In this document: one piece after another, positions 52,719-61,852 of the stretch
How positions within the stretch are numbered: the first letter of the stretch is position 1
Layout: every line of letters starts with the position of its first letter
DNA from: an uncultured bacterium
GTDB taxonomy: Bacteria; Planctomycetota; GCA-002687715
DNA length: 64,000 bases
NCBI GenBank assembly: GCA_902826835.1
Contig: CADEGH010000025.1
Span: 20,481-84,480, forward strand
Reading direction: 5' to 3'
The notes under the pieces: model-generated
The model's input: the letters and a program-made list of their open reading frames with translations, nothing else
Told to the model about the DNA's origin: nothing
The model's database searches: none
Translations under genes and position numbers: made by a program

Positions 52719-54599
52719 TTAATTCTGAAGGCCCAAGATCGCATCAATCGTCGTTTGGGCGATGGGATGATAGCGAGCGCGCACTTGGCGATAGATGGAG
52801 AGGGCGAAGGTCTTTCCCTCGGGGGTCTTCGCGAGCTCGGTGTAGAGCGGCTTCAAGAACTTGCGGCGGCCCTGGGAGGAGAGGAAATCCTCGAGGGAGG
52901 CCATCGCCGGGCCGTAGCTCGCGCGGATCGCCATGAGCAGCCACTGCATGCGGATCTCCGAATTGCGGGACTCGGTGATTTTCAGCGCGGCATCGAGGCG
53001 AGCGAGGGCGGCGCTGTCCGTGGTTTCGGGGAGGGCTCGGAGAAAACGCAGCCACTCGTGGGTGGTCCATTTCGTGGTCGGAAGCGTCTCCGGACCGACC
53101 CGTCCCGCGACATACTCGGCGGCGAGTCGATCCACTTCCGCGATTTCGGGACTCTGTGCGCTCGGGGCATCGGCCGGCAAGCCCGCGTGGTGGATCCACT
53201 CGTGGAGATCGACCGAGGGCTCGCTCTGCGGAGGATGGACAAAGAGCGTTCGTTCCAAGTGCGCGAGGAAATCCTCGGTGCTCCGGCTTTGGAACGCATT
53301 CTCGTCGAACCAGGTGCGCAGGCACGCGTCGAAGGCTTCGCGCCCGTACGCCTCTTCGAGGGATCGAAGGAGCAAGTAACCCTTTTCGTAGGGCACGTTG
53401 CTGAACGCATCATCCGGATCGCGGCCGGTGAGGTCGATTTTCAGGATCGTGTCGCCGGGGTCCAGGTCCTTCATCTCGTCGATGAGTTCGTTCTTCGCGA
53501 GGCTCGCCTCCATCTCGCTCCGCGCGCGACCGTAAAGCGCTTCGAGAATGCGGCGCTCGAAATACACGGTGAAGCCTTCGTTCAGCCAGAAATCGGACCA
53601 GGTGGCATTGGTGACCAGATTCCCGGACCAGGAGTGGGCAAGCTCGTGGGCGATCAATGCCACCAAGGAGCGATCCTTGGCGAGGACAGTGGGAGTCGCG
53701 AAGGTCAGCCGAGGATTCTCCATGCCGCCGAACGGAAAACTCGGGGGCAGGACGAGGATGTCGTAGCGCTCCCAGCGATAGGGCCCGTAGAGCGCCTCCG
53801 CTTTTTGGATCATCGCTTCCGTTTCGGCGAACTCCCACGCGGCCGCTTCGACCACCGAAGGTTCCGCCCAAATGCGCACGCGCGGAGAGAGGTCCGCAGC
53901 CGCGACCCGACCGACGGCAATGGCGACGAGATAGGAGGGGATCGGCTCCGGCATGGTGAAGCGGAAAGTCCGGCCATCCGAATCGGCGCCGAGCTGGCGC
54001 GCCGCCATGAGCGGAGTCAGAGCCGAGGGCACCCGCACCGTCGCGTCGTAGGTGAATCGAACCCCGGGTGAGTCTTGGCACGGCAGAATGGTCCGCGCGT
54101 GGATCGCCTGAGCTTGGCTGAACAGGAAGGGGTGCGTGCGCTCCGCGGTTTGTTCGGGCGAAAGCCACTGGAGCCCGCTTCCCGCGGAAGTGGTGCGATA
54201 GTCGACGCGGACATGGTCCTCCCCGGGAGCGAGAGGAATGACGAGGGCACGTCCGAACACGGGATGTTCGGGATGGAGGTCGAGAGGAACCGGATGCAGC
54301 GATCCTTCGCGCCCCGCCGCCACGCTCTCGATCGTGAGGGCTTTGGTATCGAGAGTGACGACGCCCGGGCCGCCTTCGGCGCGTGCGACCCTCCAGGTCA
54401 CCGACCCGTACAAACACTTCTGTTCGAAGTCGCAGGTCCAATCGATGACGGCATGAACGACTTTCGCCTCGGAGGGTCGACTGAGCGAATGGTGGTCATG
54501 CACGAGCGAGGCTCCTTCGGTCGGAGCAGAGACGGGATTGGAAGTGCAGCCCAGGCTGAAGACCATGGCCAGGGCACAGAGTGAGAATCGCTTGGACAT
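52719..54599 (-). CDS. M1-family aminopeptidase lipoprotein (LTA4H-like)
   Basis: 626 residues. Start at 54599 gives MSKRFSLCALAMVFSLGC with a lipobox, so it is a lipoprotein. The M1 exopeptidase motif FGGMENPRL (about 293) and zinc motif HELAHSW...WLNEGFTVYFE (HEXXH-X18-E, about 317-341) are intact; the Tyr needed for transition-state stabilisation is plausibly in VPYEKGYLLLRSLE. The C-terminal 150 residues are the helical LTA4-hydrolase-type domain. Cleaves N-terminal residues from peptides in the periplasm or outside. Opposite orientation to the methyltransferase further on. Confidence 0.92.
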   Translation of the reverse strand: MSKRFSLCALAMVFSLGCTSNPVSAPTEGASLVHDHHSLSRPSEAKVVHAVIDWTCDFEQKCLYGSVTWRVARAEGGPGVVTLDTKALTIESVAAGREGSLHPVPLDLHPEHPVFGRALVIPLAPGEDHVRVDYRTTSAGSGLQWLSPEQTAERTHPFLFSQAQAIHARTILPCQDSPGVRFTYDATVRVPSALTPLMAARQLGADSDGRTFRFTMPEPIPSYLVAIAVGRVAAADLSPRVRIWAEPSVVEAAAWEFAETEAMIQKAEALYGPYRWERYDILVLPPSFPFGGMENPRLTFATPTVLAKDRSLVALIAHELAHSWSGNLVTNATWSDFWLNEGFTVYFERRILEALYGRARSEMEASLAKNELIDEMKDLDPGDTILKIDLTGRDPDDAFSNVPYEKGYLLLRSLEEAYGREAFDACLRTWFDENAFQSRSTEDFLAHLERTLFVHPPQSEPSVDLHEWIHHAGLPADAPSAQSPEIAEVDRLAAEYVAGRVGPETLPTTKWTTHEWLRFLRALPETTDSAALARLDAALKITESRNSEIRMQWLLMAIRASYGPAMASLEDFLSSQGRRKFLKPLYTELAKTPEGKTFALSIYRQVRARYHPIAQTTIDAILGLQN

Positions 54600-54657
54600 G
54601 GCGGACAGGATACGCCATGACGAAGGCCGAAGGAGGTCGACCTCCCAGGGGGGACGC

Positions 54658-55263
54658 TCAGTGGGTCCGAGGCAGGGTCTTTTGGTGCCCGATCCAGGCG
54701 ACTCGGACCGCTTCGTGGGAGGCGGAGGCGGCCTCGCGGACGCGCCGGTCGAGGTCGTGGCGGGCGGTCGCCATGAGGGTGCCCTCGAACTCATAGGTTC
54801 GCCAGCCCGTCGTGCCGAGCGCGCGGGAGGCGTGATAGCGGACTTCCCAATCGTCGTCGGCGAGGGCCGGCACGAGGGCGGGAATCAAGTTCGCCGCGGG
54901 TTCACCAATCGCCGCCGCGGCGGCAGCCGATTCGCTGCGCACGCGCGGGTTTGCGTGAGCCAGCCCCTGCTCGAGTCGCGCGAGGACGTGCGGATGCGCG
55001 TCGGCAATCCGCCGCAGCACTTGAAGGCCGGACGTCTTGACCCCGATGTCGGCGTGGTCGAAGAGCTGGACACCGCTCACGACACCGTAGTCGCCCATGG
55101 TGGAGAGCTGGTCCACTGCGTTTTGGCGGGCGGCGGCATCCCCGGCAATCGCCTGTTCGCGGAGGAGAGCCGCCGCCCGACTCTGCTCGTTTTCAGGGGC
55201 CAGGGCGGTGTCCGGCTCGGCGGCACAGCCGACGAAAAACAGGGCTATCAGCATCCAGCGCAT
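54658..55263 (-). CDS. HEAT-repeat lipoprotein
   Basis: 201 residues. Start MRWMLIALFFVGC gives a short lipoprotein signal (FVGC). Three or four HEAT repeats with the usual pattern follow (ADIGVKTSGLQVLRRIADAHP, ANPRVRSESAAAAAAIGEPA, DDWEVRYHASRALGTTG, LDRRVREAASASHEAVRVA). Such proteins act as scaffolds. Located directly upstream of the M1 peptidase on the same strand (58-base gap), possibly co-transcribed. Confidence 0.78.
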   Translation of the reverse strand: MRWMLIALFFVGCAAEPDTALAPENEQSRAAALLREQAIAGDAAARQNAVDQLSTMGDYGVVSGVQLFDHADIGVKTSGLQVLRRIADAHPHVLARLEQGLAHANPRVRSESAAAAAAIGEPAANLIPALVPALADDDWEVRYHASRALGTTGWRTYEFEGTLMATARHDLDRRVREAASASHEAVRVAWIGHQKTLPRTH

Positions 55264-55468
55264 CGCGGGAATCTCCGATTGGGAACTCCGGTTCGTCGGG
55301 CGTCGGGGCGGACCGGGAGGATGGGAGCCTCGCCGGATCTCCCAGGGCGAGGCTAACAGTCTTCTCGGCTGGCGCCGGTCGCCCGCTTGCCCACCAACCC
55401 GAAGAAATGTGCAGCGCCGCGGGGATTGGGCTCCCGAGCCGGAGCGCCCGAAGCTAAGACCCCCCTCC

Positions 55469-56515
55469 ATGCTGCGCCGCGTCCTTGCCGAGTTCTTGCC
55501 GAAACCTCCCGGCCGAGCCCTGCTCTTGCGGGATGATCGGGGGGAAATTGGCACCCTCTTGGCCGAGCGGTGGCCGGAAACTCCGGTGATTGAGCACCAC
55601 CTCGACGCCTGGACGGCCCGCCAGCACCGGGAGTGGGGCCGAAGGGTGGAGCTTTTGGCCGACCCGCCCGAGGGTCCCTTCGACGTGGTGTTGATCGCCG
55701 CCCCCCGCGGAACCGAGGCGCTGGCGCTGCGCGAGTCCATTGAAGCGGCCCACGATCGGCTGAGCCTGGAGGGCCGGTGCCTCATCCCGGTATCCGGGCC
55801 CTTTGCCAGACTGCTCGAGATGACCAAGGGGATCTTCGGCAAAGCCGATGTCCAGATTGCCGGCAGAAGGCAAGGGGCGGTCGTGAGTGCGCGCCGCACG
55901 AGGACTGACGCGAAGACTCGTGATCATGCCCACGTACTGCGGATACCCCGGGGCGACCGCATCCTCGAGATCGAAACCCGCCCGGGCACATTCTGCTACG
56001 GGCGCCTGGATCTCGGGACCAAGGCGTTGCTGGCCCATTTGCGCGTCCAGCCTAACGAGCGCGTGCTCGATCTCGGGGCCGGCACTGGCATCCTCGGTCT
56101 TGCCGCCGTCCAGTCGGGAGCGGCCCGGGCCGTGCTCGTCGATTCCAACGCCCGCGCCTGTGCCCTCGCACAAGGCAACGCCGTGCGGAACGGCCTGCGG
56201 AATGTCGACGTCTGTCTTCGGGCCGACCTCGAAGACATTCCAGTTGGTCCCTACGAACTGGTCCTCGCGAACCCGCCCTACTTCTCCGAAGGGCGGATTG
56301 CACTCGCGTTTGCCCTCGCGGCGCGGACCAACCTCGCACCGGGCGGACGCTGCGTGATGGTGGCCAAGGCGATCGAGCTCCATCGCTCGTTGCTCATGGA
56401 CAGCTTCGCTCAGGTGCTGGTCGACAAAGAGGGGGAGTACGGAATCTTCACGGCCACCGAGCCCAGGGCCCGGCCGCTCGGCGACTTCGGGATCGGGCGC
56501 GCTCGTCCAGGTTGA
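55469..56515 (+). CDS. RsmC/RlmG-like class I methyltransferase
   Basis: 348 residues with two tandem domains as in RsmC: an N-terminal degenerate Rossmann-like half (about 1-160; FDVVLIAAPRGTEALALRESI) and a C-terminal catalytic half. The SAM loop is LDLGAGTGILGLAA (about 200) and the base-flipping motif is NPPY (about 270). This organisation fits methyltransferases that modify guanine in rRNA, though the exact site (16S or 23S) cannot be deduced. Start at 55469 (MLRRVLAEFLPKPPG). Its stop directly abuts the stop of the convergent TPR gene. Confidence 0.82.
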   Translation: MLRRVLAEFLPKPPGRALLLRDDRGEIGTLLAERWPETPVIEHHLDAWTARQHREWGRRVELLADPPEGPFDVVLIAAPRGTEALALRESIEAAHDRLSLEGRCLIPVSGPFARLLEMTKGIFGKADVQIAGRRQGAVVSARRTRTDAKTRDHAHVLRIPRGDRILEIETRPGTFCYGRLDLGTKALLAHLRVQPNERVLDLGAGTGILGLAAVQSGAARAVLVDSNARACALAQGNAVRNGLRNVDVCLRADLEDIPVGPYELVLANPPYFSEGRIALAFALAARTNLAPGGRCVMVAKAIELHRSLLMDSFAQVLVDKEGEYGIFTATEPRARPLGDFGIGRARPG

Positions 56516-57244
56516 TCACAAACCGTCGATCCGCTGGATCGTGCGCTTCGCTTCGTTGTCCTCGGGAAGGAACTGGAGGACGTTGCGGTAAGCCTGTTTG
56601 GCGCGGCCGATGTCTTGGAGTTCGAAGCAGACGCGCCCGAGGACACGATGCGTCTCTGGCCAAGAGGGGGCGCTGCGCACGGCGCGTTCGGCCCAGTCGA
56701 GCGCATCCTTCGGTGCCTTTCGCTTCAGGTACGCATTGGCCAATTCCACGAGGGCATCGGCAGCCTGAGCGCGGTCCCCAAGAACGGCTCGCCAAGCGGA
56801 TTCCTGTTCCATCTCGGGGGCGTGTGCCGAGCGCAGCGCAATCGCCGCCAAGAAACGCTCCCGCGGGGTCGCGAGCGGAGCGGTGAGGACATGGGCGGCG
56901 GCGATCGGATCGCCCTCGAGCAGCGCCGCCAAGGCCCGATCAGCCCGGGCTTCTGGCCCCTTGGTTCGAGCGAGGCGAGTGGCCAACGGTTCGGCTGACG
57001 CCTCCGCTTTGCCGATCGGGCCGAGCGCGCAGGCCGCATCCAAGATCTTGAGGCGCTCGGAAACCTGCGCTTCCTCGGCGCTCCCGGCCAAAGCCTTCGG
57101 TTGGCGGTAGTGGTGCCGGTTCTGCTTGCCGAGCCAAGTCGCGAGTCCGATGAAGGCGGCCGCGAAGAGCAGCATGCCTGTCACGATGACAATGCTGCGG
57201 CGCTCCGCACGGCGGCGGGCAGGGTCACGCGAGGGGGGCGGCAT
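56516..57244 (-). CDS. TPR protein with one transmembrane helix
   Basis: 242 residues. A basic N-terminus (RDPARRRAERRS) precedes a membrane segment (IVIVTGMLLFAAAFIGLATWL, about 18-38), giving N-in topology. The rest is helical with TPR-like units, clearest in the last 110 residues (ADALVELANAYLKRKAPKDALDWAERAVRSAP, THRVLGRVCFELQDIGRAKQAYRNVLQ). Probably a periplasmic scaffold. 45 bases downstream of the di-heme oxidoreductase gene on the same strand. Confidence 0.75.
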   Translation of the reverse strand: MPPPSRDPARRRAERRSIVIVTGMLLFAAAFIGLATWLGKQNRHHYRQPKALAGSAEEAQVSERLKILDAACALGPIGKAEASAEPLATRLARTKGPEARADRALAALLEGDPIAAAHVLTAPLATPRERFLAAIALRSAHAPEMEQESAWRAVLGDRAQAADALVELANAYLKRKAPKDALDWAERAVRSAPSWPETHRVLGRVCFELQDIGRAKQAYRNVLQFLPEDNEAKRTIQRIDGL

Positions 57245-57289
57245 CGCCCAGTCCTACGGAAACTCGGGCCTCCGGAGAAGGCCCCGAGC

Positions 57290-58675
57290 TCAGCGGCTCA
57301 TTGCGCGCTGGAGCCACCCGAAGTCGATGAGGTCAATATCGCCGTCGCCATCGAAATCGGACACTGCTTGGGGGCTTTCCACCGTGAAACTCGGCGTGGG
57401 TCCGGTGAACATCGGCTCGATGAAGAACCAATCGAAGTCGGTGAGCTGGAAGTCGCCGTCCTGGTCGAATTCGGTGCGACCGAGGCTGTCCAGGAAGCGG
57501 ATGACCGCATCCTTGTCGGCTTGCGAGAGAGCATTCCAGGCCGCGCGCGACGCGGACGCTTCGCCGCCGTGATCGGCGATCGCGGACGCAATGTCCAACG
57601 CGAAGTCCCCTTGGTTGGCGCGACCGTCGTGGAGGAAGGAGAGCCGCAAGCGCAGTCCCCAAAGCGGGGCGGTGCGCATCTCGCGCTCGGTTCCTTGTCC
57701 CTGGACGATGCCATCACCCAGCGCGCCCACATCGTGCAAGAGGAAGTCGGAGTAGGGGCGGATCGTTTTGTACGCGAGCGCGGCTTCCGGGGCGGGTCCG
57801 GTGTTGAACGTCGGGGTGTGGCAAGACGCGCATCCGATCTGATTGAAAATCGGTTCGCCCTGCATGGTCCCGGCGCGGGGGAACTGCGGCGGTGGGGCCA
57901 GGAATCGCTGGAAATCCGTCATGCGGTCGATCTTGTGGAACCCCTGTGCGTCGGGCCCGTCTTCGGGATCGGCGACGGAATCGCAGGCCAAGAGGAGCGC
58001 TTGGTTGCCATTCGGCGCGTTATCGGTGGTCAGGAATCGGTTGGTGAGACCGAGCTCGTTTTGAGCGGCGTCCGCGGAGAAAGTGAGGGTGGTCGGGACC
58101 TGCGATTTCCATCCGAAGCGCCCTACCCGCAAGGGTGCATTGGGCGGGTCCTCGAAGGCGGGGACCATGTGCGCGATGCCACTCACTCCCATCGGCGGAT
58201 TGTTGGCGAGAGCGAGCAGCGTCGCATCGGGGATCGCCTCGACGAGCCCCATCCCGAAGGTGGGGGTCGTCGCGCGGATCGTGGTGACATCGGCGACGGG
58301 CGGGATGCTCTCCTGGCATGCGATCGAAATCGCTTGAGCTTGGAGCAGCGAACCTCCGAGGCTATCCAGCGGATCGAAGGGGCTCATGCCATTGGCAGCT
58401 CGCCCAAAGCGCATCACGCTGATCGAACCGGCGCCGCCGATGCCCCCCGCGCTGTGGCAGGAGCCGCAGCTCGTCTGGTTCATGATGGGCCCGAGGCCCT
58501 CGGCCACCGAGAGCGGGGCATCAAAGACGGCGCGGCCGATCCAGAACCGATCGAGCTCGGCGGGGGTGAGCCCGGGGAGCGGGTCGCCGGAACGAGGCTG
58601 GAGCTCGAGCCCCTGGCCAAGTCCCGTGACTACCAAGAAGAGTGCGCAACCAAGTCCGAGTCCGAAGCGGTTCAT
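57290..58675 (-). CDS. Di-heme oxidoreductase (DUF1111-type) with dockerin-like tail
   Basis: 461 residues with signal peptide. Two c-type heme motifs, CGSCH (about residue 70) and CASCH (about 281), plus the DUF1111/DHOR landmarks GMGLVEAIPD, APLWGLRLRLSFLHDGRA and LSQADKDAVIRFLDSL. The last 55 residues carry two EF-hand-like calcium loops (FDQDGDFQLTDFDW and SDFDGDGDIDLIDFGW), the pattern of a type I dockerin. A periplasmic or extracellular electron-transfer enzyme; substrate unknown. The dockerin-like part would bind a cohesin, possibly on a neighbour. Ten bases separate it from the FG-GAP gene. Confidence 0.88.
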   Translation of the reverse strand: MNRFGLGLGCALFLVVTGLGQGLELQPRSGDPLPGLTPAELDRFWIGRAVFDAPLSVAEGLGPIMNQTSCGSCHSAGGIGGAGSISVMRFGRAANGMSPFDPLDSLGGSLLQAQAISIACQESIPPVADVTTIRATTPTFGMGLVEAIPDATLLALANNPPMGVSGIAHMVPAFEDPPNAPLRVGRFGWKSQVPTTLTFSADAAQNELGLTNRFLTTDNAPNGNQALLLACDSVADPEDGPDAQGFHKIDRMTDFQRFLAPPPQFPRAGTMQGEPIFNQIGCASCHTPTFNTGPAPEAALAYKTIRPYSDFLLHDVGALGDGIVQGQGTEREMRTAPLWGLRLRLSFLHDGRANQGDFALDIASAIADHGGEASASRAAWNALSQADKDAVIRFLDSLGRTEFDQDGDFQLTDFDWFFIEPMFTGPTPSFTVESPQAVSDFDGDGDIDLIDFGWLQRAMSR

Positions 58676-58685
58676 AATCAGGCGC

Positions 58686-60569
58686 TCAGTTCAGGAAGGT
58701 GAGGACGAGACCGTTCGAGCTGCTGTAGCCGAAGGGCGAAGGACCGGGAGGGCAGGTGCCGACGGGCCAAAGCCACGCCGCCTGCACGTTGATCGAAAAG
58801 CCGGCCAGGGGCAGGCTGTTCGGGATCGGCACCGGGAAGCTCATCCGTCCGTTGGCGTCGGCCGTGACCGGCAGGATGATCGCGCCGGGATCGAGAACAT
58901 TCAGGTAGAAGGTCACTCCGATGCCCAACAGATCCGATCCACCGGGGATCGCCACCGTCGACACCAGCAGGAAGCCGGAGCCATTGGCCGGTGCGTTGGT
59001 GCAAGTGAGTGCGAAGTTGGGCGTGTTGAGTCGAGGGAGCACATTGCCCGAGAGCTTGTGCTGGCCTTGGCACCCAGGGGTGCCGCCGCCGACGCTCTGG
59101 AGCCCCGGAGGACGGCACATCATGACCTTGGTGCCGGTGCAGCGCCCGAGTACGAGGTCCTTCCAGCCGTCGCGGTCGATGTCGAAGGCTTCGACGTTGA
59201 AGACTCCGGTGAGTTCGCTGCTGGTGAGGCCAACCGCGCCGAGCCAACCCGGGCCGGTGAGTCCGCCGGTCATCTCGCGCTCCTGGCGCAGCGTGACGGT
59301 CGGGGCATTCCCGAGGTTGTGGTACACCTTCGTCACGCGATTGCACCCGGCGATATCAACGTCGACATCGGTGATGATGACGTCGTTCCAACCGTCGTTG
59401 TTGAGGTCGGTGACTTTGCTTTGACCACCGAACTCCCCGTCGCCCGAGCTGCCCGATAGAAAGTTGAAGGTTCTCGTTGGATTCCAAACGACGATGCCGT
59501 TGGTGGCGATGCTGGCTGCGAGGCGGAAACGATCGGCTCCGTCGTCCGTGACGACGATGTCCTTGAGTCCGTCATTGTTGAGGTCGCCCACCGAAACAAA
59601 GTAAGGAGCCAGGGAGCTGTAGGCGGTTTGTACGGTGCTGAAGCTGCCGACGGTGGCGCCGTTGTTGTAGATGACGTCGACGCGCCGGGGATCTTGGAGG
59701 CCAGTGGCCTTGACGACGTCAGGCCGACCGTCGTTGTTCATGTCGACGATTTCGGCGGCCGTCGAGAACGCGGAGACGAGTCCCGCGGCGGGAATTCTCG
59801 TCTGGTAGGAGTCCGAGAAAAAACCGGTGCCGTCGTTGACCCAGAGGCGGTCGTTCAAATCGATTCCCGCCGGCTCGGTTCCTGAACCGCCACTGTCGTA
59901 GTCGCCGAGATAGATATCCGGGAATCCGTCACCCGTGACGTCGCCGACTCCGATCGAGCAAAAGCGCCCGGCCTGTGGGTTGGAGAGGTTCGGCGTTCCG
60001 TTGGCATTCAGGACGTAGAGCTGGGGAGAGCGGCCGGCTTCGAATCGGAAACCCTGCCAGACTCCCCCGGATGCGCCCTTGTTCATGTAAATGCGAGGAT
60101 GCGAGACGGCCTTGGGAAGGCCGTCGCTGATCGTGACCGCGGTGGCAAAATCGAGCCAGCCGTCCAGATTGAAGTCCGCGAACGCGATGTCGCGGTCATT
60201 CGTCGGGGTGAGGAATCCCATGTCCCCCGGGACATCGGAATCGACCGCGTACTGCGCGGTGCGATCGACGAGAACCCCGTCCTGCGCGTGGCCTTCTTTC
60301 ACGCCCTCGTTCATGAAGAGGACGTTGGTGCGACGACCCGGAGTCGTGAACGGCTCTTTGCGGACGCAAATCAGATCGAGATCGCCGTCCTTGTCGACGT
60401 CGGCGCTGGCGTAGTCCTTCTCGTCGACATCGCTGAGGCCGAGATTGGCAGCTGCGACCAGACGCTGCGCGGACTCGTCGCCGTAGGCGATCCACTGTTG
60501 GTTGTACTGGGCCATGAGCGGGGCCGCTGCGCACAGAGCGGCGACGGCCACGTAGGAACCGAGTTTCAT
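58686..60569 (-). CDS. Exported FG-GAP/VCBS propeller protein
   Basis: 627 residues with signal peptide (MKLGSYVAVAALCAAAPLMAQ). Seven or so FG-GAP repeats carry calcium loops: DVDKDGDLDLICV, DFNLDGWLDFATA, DVTGDGFPDIYLG, DMNNDGRPDVVKA, DLNNDGLKDIVVT, DLNNDGWNDVIIT, DIDRDGWKDLVLG. The last 125 residues are the recurrent module with tail INVQAAWLW...SSNGLVLTF. Integrin-alpha-like propellers bind proteins or glycans at the surface. In line with the di-heme gene downstream (10-base gap) and the exported beta protein upstream (35-base gap). Confidence 0.9.
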   Translation of the reverse strand: MKLGSYVAVAALCAAAPLMAQYNQQWIAYGDESAQRLVAAANLGLSDVDEKDYASADVDKDGDLDLICVRKEPFTTPGRRTNVLFMNEGVKEGHAQDGVLVDRTAQYAVDSDVPGDMGFLTPTNDRDIAFADFNLDGWLDFATAVTISDGLPKAVSHPRIYMNKGASGGVWQGFRFEAGRSPQLYVLNANGTPNLSNPQAGRFCSIGVGDVTGDGFPDIYLGDYDSGGSGTEPAGIDLNDRLWVNDGTGFFSDSYQTRIPAAGLVSAFSTAAEIVDMNNDGRPDVVKATGLQDPRRVDVIYNNGATVGSFSTVQTAYSSLAPYFVSVGDLNNDGLKDIVVTDDGADRFRLAASIATNGIVVWNPTRTFNFLSGSSGDGEFGGQSKVTDLNNDGWNDVIITDVDVDIAGCNRVTKVYHNLGNAPTVTLRQEREMTGGLTGPGWLGAVGLTSSELTGVFNVEAFDIDRDGWKDLVLGRCTGTKVMMCRPPGLQSVGGGTPGCQGQHKLSGNVLPRLNTPNFALTCTNAPANGSGFLLVSTVAIPGGSDLLGIGVTFYLNVLDPGAIILPVTADANGRMSFPVPIPNSLPLAGFSINVQAAWLWPVGTCPPGPSPFGYSSSNGLVLTFLN

Positions 60570-60604
60570 TTCGCTTTTCCTGGTTGAGTCCAAAGAGAGA
60601 GTCT

Positions 60605-61585
60605 TCAGGGAATGAGGGTGATGGCGACCGCGTTGGTCACGAAGTCGATGGGATTGAGCAGGACCACGGCGTGGTGCAGGACCGCACCGACGACGCCGGG
60701 TGGGAGGTTCGCGGGGAGCTCGAAGGTCATCATCGCGGTGCCCATCGCGCCGAGTTGGCCCATCGAATTGGGCATGATGACCGAGTTCGGGCTCTGCACG
60801 GTGTAGTCGGTGTACCAGTCGAGATTGAGGGGGACGGGAAGCCCCACGGGAAGGATCGAAAAGCCTGGCGTGGTGCCATTCACCGAGCCGAGAGTCCAAT
60901 AGACGCGGCCAGCGTTGGCGGAGCCACACTCGATCGCGAAGGTGACCGGCGACGGACTCGTGATGGATACGACCGCGACATCCGATCGGAGACCCCCGAC
61001 GACCACGGTGAGTTCGGTGAAGGTTCCAGCTTGGCACTCCGCCACCTTCCAGACCGGGAACCCGGTGGTGCCGGCGGCAATCACGTTGGCGAAGAGATTG
61101 GATGCAGCGAGGGTGTAGGCGCCCGGAATCATCGGTGCGACCAATTGACCGGTGAGCAAGACGGCGGGTGATCCCGGCGAAGCCACGCCCAAGACGACCG
61201 GTCCGATGGGGACGGAGGCGAAGGAATTGTTGATGGTGTTCTGGCCGCCCCCGACCTGGATCAGGGTGCCTGAGGAAGGTGTCCCCCCGAACGCGTCCGA
61301 ATTGGAGAGTCCGAGTGGACGGTCGAAGTTCAGCATCGGGCCGACGGCGGGTTCATCGGCCGGCATGAGAGGGCCGCCGGTGAAGGCGAGGTCGATGCTG
61401 AATAGGGCTAGGCCCTGGTTCTGGCTGTTCGTCAGTTGGCCCCGAAGCTCGTAAGTGATCGTTGCCCCGGGAGCGGCGGAGACGGTGCTCGCACCTCCAC
61501 TGAGCAGCGAAAGATCGAGCCGGACGGGACCTTGAGCCAGGATGGCGCTGACGAAGAGCGCCCAAGCGGAGCAAACGCGAGTCAT
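60605..61585 (-). CDS. Exported beta-rich protein, possible cohesin-like
   Basis: 326 residues, first gene of the three-gene cluster. Signal peptide (MTRVCSAWALFVSAILAQ). Residues about 20-185 form a beta sandwich of cohesin-like character (ATITYELRGQL..., GLALFSIDLAFTGG, TFTELTVVVGG). The N-terminal part could accept the dockerin-like tail encoded 2 kb downstream, though this is conjecture from order and folds. Residues 200-326 are the recurrent C-terminal module (AVLHHAVVLL...FVTNAVAITL). No enzymatic residues. Confidence 0.68.
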   Translation of the reverse strand: MTRVCSAWALFVSAILAQGPVRLDLSLLSGGASTVSAAPGATITYELRGQLTNSQNQGLALFSIDLAFTGGPLMPADEPAVGPMLNFDRPLGLSNSDAFGGTPSSGTLIQVGGGQNTINNSFASVPIGPVVLGVASPGSPAVLLTGQLVAPMIPGAYTLAASNLFANVIAAGTTGFPVWKVAECQAGTFTELTVVVGGLRSDVAVVSITSPSPVTFAIECGSANAGRVYWTLGSVNGTTPGFSILPVGLPVPLNLDWYTDYTVQSPNSVIMPNSMGQLGAMGTAMMTFELPANLPPGVVGAVLHHAVVLLNPIDFVTNAVAITLIP

Positions 61586-61695
61586 ACGGGATCCAGGCGG
61601 TCAGGGGAGGCGGTGAAAGTTCATCCGGAGTATAGAACCACCCGGAGAAAAAACCGCGACGCTTTTCAAAAAGTCGGCGCTCATGACCGAGTTCG

Positions 61696-61711
61696 AACCG
61701 AGTTCTCGGTT
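61696..61711. repeat. Inverted repeat in divergent promoter region
   Basis: AACCGAG and CTCGGTT (seven-base arms, TT centre) lie in the 267-base space between two divergent genes. It may be an operator half-site pair, though chance is possible. Confidence 0.25.
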
Positions 61712-61852
61712 TTGCCCTGGACGGCGCCCTATATCCTGGAACGGCGTCGCTGGGAGTTCGGAATCTTGGGCTACACTGGGGGAGAAAAACCGTCGAGTCC
61801 GCAAATGGTGGGGCGCCATCGTCCCACGAACCCGACCGAGGTCGCGCCTTTT

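Noticed and set aside
52348..52722. 124-codon open frame on the plus strand
   Set aside because: Weak third-position GC bias, no motif, no ribosome site, and it runs into the opposite M1 peptidase gene.
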